NCBI GenBank assembly: GCA_947856675.1
Contig: CANUCM010000152.1
Coordinates: 1 to 5,380 of the forward strand
DNA length: 5,380 nt
Source of the DNA: an uncultured Clostridia bacterium
Lineage (GTDB): Bacteria > Bacillota > Clostridia > Oscillospirales > Butyricicoccaceae
Direction of reading: 5' to 3'
Positions 1 through 3,605 of this stretch are shown piece after piece. Numbering within the stretch: the first letter of the stretch is position 1; every line of letters begins with the position of its first letter. Made by a program: the position numbers and the translations under genes. The notes under the pieces were generated by a model. That model saw only the letters and a list, made by a program, of their open reading frames with translations. It was not told the DNA's origin and made no database searches.

Positions 1-654
1 CACACCTTCAACACCATGCACGAGGCGGGCAAGCAGATTGTTCTGACCTCTGACCGGCCGCCCAAGGAAATCCTGACGCTCGAGGAGCGCCTGCGCACCC
101 GCTTTGAATGGGGCCTTCTGGCCGACATCCAGCCGCCCGACCTCGAAACGCGCATGGCGCTGGTTTCGGCCAAAACCCGCGACCTGGGCTTTTCGCTGAC
201 GCCCAAAATCGTGCAGTATGTCGCCGAGTGCATCCAGAGCAACGTGCGGCAGCTCGAGGGCGCCGTCAAAAAAATCTACGCCTACCACACCCTGATGGGC
301 CGCGAGCTGAACATGGAAATGGCGCAGGACGCCATCCGCGACATTTTCCGCGAAAACCCCGGCGCGCACCCGACGCCCGAAATGATTCTGCAGGAGGTCG
401 CCGCCTTTTACAGCGTGCCGGCCGAGCGCATCCGCGGCAACGCCAAAACGCGCGACGTCGTGGCGCCCCGCCAGGCGGCCATTTACCTCATCCGCGAGCT
501 GACGGGCATGTCGCTGCCCGAAATCGGGCGCTTTATGGGCCGCGACCACACGACGGCCCTGTACGCCATCAACAAAATCGAGGAGCGGCTCAAGCGCGAG
601 CCCGCCCTCGCAAACGAGCTCAACGACTTAAAGCAGAACATACAAAACCGCTGA
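1..654 (+). CDS. dnaA: Chromosomal replication initiator DnaA, C-terminal part (5' end outside window)
   Basis: ATP-dependent initiator that binds DnaA boxes and melts oriC in the cytoplasm. The reading frame is open from base 1, so the ATG at 16 is internal: the residues before it (HTFNT) continue the family match. About 217 residues are visible, with domains I-II and the Walker motifs lying upstream. Seen in order: sensor 1 (VLTSDRPP, about bases 49-60 onward), box VII with the arginine finger (LRTRFEWG, about 91-114), sensor II (NVRQLEGA, about 241-264), and domain IV from about 360. Domain IV ends in the helix-turn-helix signature RDHTTALYAINKI (541-579). The loop before it reads FMGRDHTT, with one glycine where Bacillus and E. 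coli have GGRDHTT; mycobacterial DnaA is also one residue shorter here. The stop is TGA at 652-654, followed by the origin-type intergenic region. Identification is firm. Confidence 0.98.
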   Translation, partial: HTFNTMHEAGKQIVLTSDRPPKEILTLEERLRTRFEWGLLADIQPPDLETRMALVSAKTRDLGFSLTPKIVQYVAECIQSNVRQLEGAVKKIYAYHTLMGRELNMEMAQDAIRDIFRENPGAHPTPEMILQEVAAFYSVPAERIRGNAKTRDVVAPRQAAIYLIRELTGMSLPEIGRFMGRDHTTALYAINKIEERLKREPALANELNDLKQNIQNR

Positions 655-666
655 CAAAAAAATCCC

Positions 667-698
667 CAGTGCCCTGTGCAAAGTCATGCCGGGCGCTG
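667..698 (+). repeat. Imperfect inverted repeat / hairpin after dnaA
   Basis: CAGTGCCC (667-674) can pair with GGGCGCTG (691-698): eight pairs including one G-T/G-U wobble, with a 16-base loop. It begins 12 bases after the dnaA stop. No T-tract follows (the next bases are TGCATAACCC), so it is not a standard intrinsic terminator. It may protect the 3' end of the dnaA mRNA or fold in single-stranded DNA. The right arm overlaps the first two bases of the reverse DnaA box at 697-705. The structure is visible; a function is not established. Confidence 0.45.
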
Positions 699-705
699 TG
701 CATAA
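697..705 (-). promoter_or_regulatory. DnaA box (reverse), TTATGCACA
   Basis: The + strand reads TGTGCATAA, whose reverse complement TTATGCACA fits the consensus TTATNCACA without mismatch. It lies 42 bases after the dnaA stop and is oriented opposite to the box at 742-750. A weaker look-alike, TGTGCAAAG at 675-683, has two mismatches in the same orientation. Confidence 0.8.
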
Positions 706-741
706 CCCTCCCCTGTGAAATGCTGAGGAAAAACCCGGCGT

Positions 742-750
742 TTATACACA
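742..750 (+). promoter_or_regulatory. DnaA box (forward), TTATACACA
   Basis: TTATACACA matches TTATNCACA at every defined position. It sits in the middle of the intergenic region, 36 bases downstream of the reverse perfect box and about 48 bases upstream of the box pair next to the AT-rich segment. Confidence 0.82.
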
Positions 751-752
751 TC

Positions 753-766
753 CGCCTGTGAAGGCG
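753..766 (+). repeat. Short 5-bp hairpin with GTGA loop
   Basis: CGCCT (753-757) pairs with AGGCG (762-766) around the loop GTGA, which has the GNRA tetraloop form. It lies directly after the forward DnaA box. It is short and has no T-tract, so it is not a terminator; chance occurrence in GC-rich DNA is possible. Confidence 0.25.
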
Positions 767-797
767 CCATACACTGACACAGCTTGCGCCGCGCGCT

Positions 798-814
798 TTT
801 TCCACAGTTTCACA
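798..814 (+). promoter_or_regulatory. Tandem DnaA boxes next to the unwinding region (one near-perfect, one degenerate)
   Basis: TTTTCCACA (798-806) differs from TTATCCACA at one position. It is followed head-to-tail by AGTTTCACA (806-814), which keeps the CACA core but has three mismatches. Both point toward dnaN. A pair of boxes directly before a GC spacer and trio repeat is the arrangement described for the B. subtilis origin unwinding element. The first box is well supported; the second is assigned mainly from its position. Confidence 0.65.
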
Positions 815-837
815 GCCCCTACTGTCTCTACTAAAAA
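809..837 (+). promoter_or_regulatory. Candidate sigma-A-type promoter for dnaN
   Basis: TTCACA (809-814; five of six match TTGACA) and TAAAAA (832-837; four of six match TATAAT) are separated by 17 bases. Transcription would start near 844, giving a leader of about 32 bases that includes the dnaN ribosome binding site. The -35 hexamer lies inside the degenerate DnaA box and the -10 in the trio/AT-rich segment, so DnaA binding could affect transcription. The -10 match is weak; transcription could instead read through from dnaA. Confidence 0.28.
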
Positions 838-857
838 TTTACTAAGATCAGTTAAGC
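819..857 (+). other. DnaA-trio-like repeat and AT-rich unwinding element (DUE)
   Basis: After the tandem boxes and a short GCCC spacer (815-818), the + strand reads CTA-CTG-TCT-CTA-CTA (819-833), then AT-rich DNA up to about 857. Read 3'-5' on the other strand the triplets are GAT-GAC-AGA-GAT-GAT; three of five are the GAT form of the DnaA-trio, the element on which DnaA assembles onto single-stranded DNA in B. subtilis. Another CTA (842-844, in TTACTAAG) lies further on. This is the only clearly AT-rich stretch of the intergenic region. The assignment rests on pattern and position, not on experiment. Confidence 0.68.
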
Positions 858-861
858 ACCG

Positions 862-868
862 AAAGGAG
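862..868 (+). promoter_or_regulatory. Ribosome binding site of dnaN
   Basis: AAAGGAG lies seven bases before the ATG at 876, a strong and well-spaced Shine-Dalgarno sequence. It fixes the dnaN start. Confidence 0.85.
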
Positions 869-875
869 CATCCTT

Positions 876-1985
876 ATGCGTTTTTCCTGTGAAAAAACCC
901 TTTTAAACGACGCCATCTCCGTCTGCATACACGCCGTGTCGTCCAAAAGCTCCATCGCCGCGCTCGAAGGCCTTCTCATCACGGCGCAAAACGACGTGCG
1001 CCTGTGCGGCTACAACTTCAAAACCGCCATCCAGCGGCGCTTTGACGCCGACGTGGCAGAGCCGGGCGTCGCCGTTTTGAGCGCGCGCGTTTTGTCCGAC
1101 ATCGTTCGCAAGCTGCCCGACGACAGCATCGAAATTTCGGTCGACGAGCGCCTGATGGCCACCATCAAATGCGGCGCTTCCGAGTTTAACATCATGGCCA
1201 CCCCGGCCGGCGAATACCCCGATTTGCCCGATGTCGACACCGACGCCGGCGTAAAGGTCAAAAACAGCGCGCTGCGCGAGCTGATTTCGCGCACGAGCTT
1301 TGCCATTTCCGACAACGAGAACAAGCCCATTCACACAGGCTCGCTCTTTGAAGTCGAAAACGACCGCTTGAGCATCGTATCGGTCGACGGCTACCGCCTG
1401 GCCGTGCGGCGCGCGCAGTGCGAAAACCTGCGCCGCTCCGACTTCCACTTTGTCGTGCCGGGCGACACGCTGCGCGAGCTGTCGCGCATTCTGCCCGAGG
1501 ACGACGAAATGACCGTCATCTGCCCCGAGCGCAAGCACGCGCTGTTTGAGTTTTCCGACACGGTGGTGACCACGCGCCTTCTGGAAGGCGAGTTTTTAAA
1601 CTGGCGCGGCGCCATTCCCGCAGACCAGCCCGTGAGGCTCGCCATTGACGCGCACGAGTTCATCGAGGCCGTCGAGCGCGTGTCGCTCATCATTTCCGAG
1701 CGGCTCAAAAACCCCGTGCGCTGCCTGTTTGAAGGCAATATGGTGCGCTTTTCCTGCATTACGGCGCTGGGCCGCTCGTATGACGAGCTGGAAATCCCCT
1801 TCTGCCCCGAGACCATCGAAATCGGCTTTAACAACCGCTACCTGCTCGACGCGCTCAAGGCCGTCGGCGACGAGGACTGCATCCTCGAGCTTAAGAGCGG
1901 GCTGTCCCCCTGCGTGCTGCGCCCGGCCCAGGGCGACGACTTTGTCTATCTCGTGCTGCCCGTGCGCCTGAAAGCCGGTGAATAA
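876..1985 (+). CDS. dnaN: DNA polymerase III beta subunit (sliding clamp)
   Basis: Ring-forming clamp that tethers DNA polymerase III and many repair proteins to DNA. The 369 residues match the usual family length and three-domain plan (roughly 1-120, 125-245, 246-369). Landmarks: N-terminal MRFSCEKTLLNDAI; FAISDNENKPI at about 142-152, where relatives have FAVS..E.RPI; DGYRLA at 171-176; RLLEGEFLNW at 234-243, where the usual form is RLxEGxFPxY; and the C-terminal YLVLPVRL at 358-365, which forms part of the peptide-binding groove. Four further residues (KAGE) follow, slightly longer than clamps ending at the conserved RL. The start is set by a strong ribosome binding site at 862-868. The TAA stop abuts the ATG of the next gene with no intervening base, so the two are probably co-translated. 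Identification is firm. Confidence 0.98.
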   Translation: MRFSCEKTLLNDAISVCIHAVSSKSSIAALEGLLITAQNDVRLCGYNFKTAIQRRFDADVAEPGVAVLSARVLSDIVRKLPDDSIEISVDERLMATIKCGASEFNIMATPAGEYPDLPDVDTDAGVKVKNSALRELISRTSFAISDNENKPIHTGSLFEVENDRLSIVSVDGYRLAVRRAQCENLRRSDFHFVVPGDTLRELSRILPEDDEMTVICPERKHALFEFSDTVVTTRLLEGEFLNWRGAIPADQPVRLAIDAHEFIEAVERVSLIISERLKNPVRCLFEGNMVRFSCITALGRSYDELEIPFCPETIEIGFNNRYLLDALKAVGDEDCILELKSGLSPCVLRPAQGDDFVYLVLPVRLKAGE

Positions 1986-2216
1986 ATGTTTCACGGCAAA
2001 CATGAGGTGCCCGTTTCCACCCCGTTTATCAAGCTCGACAGCTTTCTCAAGCTGGCCGGCGCGTGCATGACGGGCGGCGAGGCCGGCATGTATATCCGGG
2101 ACGGGCAGGTGTCGGTGTGCGGCGCAGTGTGCACCCAGAGAGGGCGCAAGCTGTACCCCGGCGACGAGGTGTGCCTCAAGGGCGCCTGCTTTGTGGTGAC
2201 GCGGCATGCGCATTGA
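1986..2216 (+). CDS. yaaA: Small S4-domain RNA-binding protein (YaaA family)
   Basis: A 76-residue protein made almost entirely of one S4 fold, found between dnaN and recF in many Firmicutes. Visible family features: IKLDSFLKLAGACMTGGEA (residues 15-33), where relatives have ITLGQFLKLA.....SGG.A; then RDGQVSVCG (38-46) and the signature RRGRKL..GD, here QRGRKLYPGDEV (51-62). S4 domains bind structured RNA, so a ribosome- or RNA-related role is likely; the exact target is unknown. The ATG abuts the dnaN stop and has only weak Shine-Dalgarno support, so translation probably depends on ribosomes finishing dnaN. A GTG at 2007 is a possible alternative start but has no better site. Its 3' end overlaps recF by 11 bases. 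Five cysteines (27, 45, 49, 63, 68) are many for its size. The symbol follows the B. subtilis locus, not the unrelated E. coli yaaA. Confidence 0.9.
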   Translation: MFHGKHEVPVSTPFIKLDSFLKLAGACMTGGEAGMYIRDGQVSVCGAVCTQRGRKLYPGDEVCLKGACFVVTRHAH

Positions 2217-3303
2217 CAGCCTGCGCCTTGTAAACTTCCGCAACTACGCGCAGCAGGAGGTCTGCTTTTCCGACGGCGTAAACCTCGTCTGCGGCGAAAA
2301 CGCCCAGGGCAAAACCAACCTTCTTGAGGCCGTTTTCCTTTTGACGGGCAGCCGCTCCTGGCGCGCCGCGCGAAAAAGCGAGCTTGTTTCCTTCGGGCAG
2401 CAGCAGGCCATGGTTTCGGCCGACGTCTTTTCGCGCAGCCGGGAGTTTGCGCTGCGCCTCGGCTTTTCGTGCGGGGGCAGAAGCTCGGCGCAGGTCAACG
2501 GCGTGCGATTAAAAAGCCCCGGGCTTTTGTCTGAAACGCTGCGCTGCGTTTTGTTTTCGCCCGAGGACCTGCAGCTTCTGCGCGGCGCCCCCGAAAAGCG
2601 CCGCCGCTTTCTCGACACCGCTTTGTGCCAGCTGCGGCCGCGCTATGCCCAGTGCCTTGCGCAGTACCAGAAGGTGCTCGAGGGCAAAACCAGTATTTTG
2701 CGAAAAAGCGCCGAGCGGCCCGACATGCTCGCGCTTTTGCCCGAGTTTGACGAGCGCCTTGTCACGCTGGGCGCCTGCCTGATGGAATACCGCGCGCGCT
2801 TTTGCGCCCTGCTCGCGCCGGTGTGCTCGGACATTTACAGCGACATCGCAAGCGGGCGCGAGCACCTGACGGTGCGCTATCAGACGGTGTCCTCCGTTTC
2901 AGACCCCGGGGCCGACAGGAAAACGCTTGAGCGCGAGCTTTCCGAGCATCTCGCGTCGCACCGGCAGGCCGAAATGCGGCTTTTGCAGTGTCTTTCGGGC
3001 GTTCACAAGGACGACCTCGTGCTCGAAATCGACGGCCGGGCATGCCGCGCCTTTGCAAGCCAGGGCCAGACCCGCTCAGCCGCGCTGGCGCTCAAGTTTG
3101 CCGAGCGCGAGCTCTTTTTCCGCGACAGCGGCGAATACCCCGTTTTGCTGCTCGACGACGTGCTCAGCGAGCTGGACGCGCGCCGGCAGGCCTATGTCGT
3201 CGGGCACATGCCGGGCGGCCAGGCCATCATCACCTGCTGCGAAGACACCGGCCGTTTTTCAGGCTGCCGGTGCATTGCGGTGGCAGGGGGGAGGATTTTA
3301 TAG
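2206..3303 (+). CDS. recF: DNA replication and repair protein RecF
   Basis: SMC-like ABC ATPase that, with RecO and RecR, helps load RecA at single-strand gaps and stalled forks. The 365 residues are full length for the family. Seen: N-terminal LRLVNFRNY (6-14); Walker A GENAQGKT (30-37); the RecF-typical segment SPEDLQLLRGAPEKRRRFLD (118-137); HKDDLVLEIDG (267-277); ABC signature SQGQ (285-288); Walker B VLLLDD (313-318) and D-loop SELD (321-324). All ATPase motifs are intact. The ATG at 2206 starts inside the S4 gene (11-base overlap) with no clear Shine-Dalgarno sequence, which suggests translational coupling. Starting here retains the conserved N-terminal strand (MRIDSLRL). The stop TAG abuts the next ATG, and the end of recF contains that gene's ribosome binding site. 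Identification is firm. Confidence 0.98.
   Translation: MRIDSLRLVNFRNYAQQEVCFSDGVNLVCGENAQGKTNLLEAVFLLTGSRSWRAARKSELVSFGQQQAMVSADVFSRSREFALRLGFSCGGRSSAQVNGVRLKSPGLLSETLRCVLFSPEDLQLLRGAPEKRRRFLDTALCQLRPRYAQCLAQYQKVLEGKTSILRKSAERPDMLALLPEFDERLVTLGACLMEYRARFCALLAPVCSDIYSDIASGREHLTVRYQTVSSVSDPGADRKTLERELSEHLASHRQAEMRLLQCLSGVHKDDLVLEIDGRACRAFASQGQTRSAALALKFAERELFFRDSGEYPVLLLDDVLSELDARRQAYVVGHMPGGQAIITCCEDTGRFSGCRCIAVAGGRIL
3289..3295 (+). promoter_or_regulatory. Ribosome binding site of the remB-like gene, inside recF
   Basis: GGGAGGA lies eight bases before the ATG at 3304 and is embedded in the last codons of recF (encoding the GGRIL end). It supports independent initiation for the small gene in addition to coupling through the TAGATG junction. 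Confidence 0.75.
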
Positions 3304-3576
3304 ATGTACCTTCATCTCGGGCGCGACGTCGCCGTCAAATACGACACCATCATCGGCATTTTTGACTTTGACACCTCGACCCACTCGCACCTGTCGCGCC
3401 GCTTTTTCACCGCGGCGCAAAAACGCGGACAGGTCGTCGTCGTCACCGACGAGCTGCCCAAGTCGGCCGTCGTGTGCGTCGAAAACGGCGCCCAGACGGT
3501 ATATATCACCCAGGTTTCATCCCAGACGCTGCTCAGGCGTTTTGAAAGCCGCGCGCTGCCCGACAACATCCTGTAG
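3304..3576 (+). CDS. remB: RemB-like protein (YaaB, DUF370-related)
   Basis: A 90-residue protein of the family that lies between recF and gyrB in Firmicutes. Matching features: start MYLHLGRDVAV (B. subtilis has MYIHLGDD), IIGIFDFDTS (16-25), LPKSAVVCVENG (51-62), YITQVSSQTLLRR (67-79). In B. subtilis RemB was found as a regulator of biofilm matrix genes and is related to the DNA-binding RemA. Whether this organism uses it that way cannot be told from the sequence. No signal peptide or membrane segment is visible, so it should be cytoplasmic. It begins directly after the recF stop with a good ribosome binding site. The region after residue 80 (ESRALPDNIL) is variable in the family. Family assignment is good; the functional assignment is only by homology. 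Confidence 0.87.
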   Translation: MYLHLGRDVAVKYDTIIGIFDFDTSTHSHLSRRFFTAAQKRGQVVVVTDELPKSAVVCVENGAQTVYITQVSSQTLLRRFESRALPDNIL

Positions 3577-3594
3577 CGCGCAACCCTTGATTTC

Positions 3595-3600
3595 AGGAGG
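3595..3600 (+). promoter_or_regulatory. Ribosome binding site of gyrB
   Basis: AGGAGG, a perfect Shine-Dalgarno core, five bases before the ATG at 3606. It is the strongest site in the window, in line with a need for high GyrB synthesis independent of the upstream small genes. I see no convincing promoter or terminator in the 29-base gap 3577-3605. Confidence 0.88.
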
Positions 3601-3605
3601 AAAGT

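Larger units (their letters stand above)
655..875. other. oriC: Putative oriC segment, dnaA-dnaN intergenic region
   Basis: A 221-bp non-coding stretch between dnaA and dnaN, the place where Firmicutes commonly carry the unwinding half of oriC. It contains two perfect TTATNCACA boxes (697-705 on the - strand, 742-750 on the + strand), one box with a single mismatch (798-806), further degenerate boxes, and an AT-rich tract at 829-857 that contrasts with the GC-rich genes on both sides. No credible gene lies in it: frames crossing it are continuations of out-of-frame shadows of dnaA. That this is the functional origin is inference from gene context and motif content. A second box cluster upstream of dnaA, common in Firmicutes, would fall outside the window. 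Confidence 0.85.

Noticed and set aside
667..698. Intrinsic terminator after dnaA
   Set aside because: The stem exists but no T-tract follows, so termination is not supported.
108..761. 217-codon + strand frame over dnaA and into the intergenic region
   Set aside because: Out of frame with dnaA; Arg/Pro/Ala-rich translation with no family resemblance, typical of a GC-rich shadow frame.
620..805. 61-codon - strand frame in the dnaA-dnaN gap
   Set aside because: Crosses the DnaA boxes, no ribosome binding site noted, no family match; its length is easily reached by chance.
1328..1336. DnaA-box-like CCATTCACA inside dnaN
   Set aside because: Two mismatches at the first two positions and an isolated location inside a gene; likely chance.
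903..2243. Long - strand frames opposite dnaN, the S4 gene and the start of recF
   Set aside because: Long open antisense frames are expected in GC-rich coding DNA; the translations show no recognisable domain.
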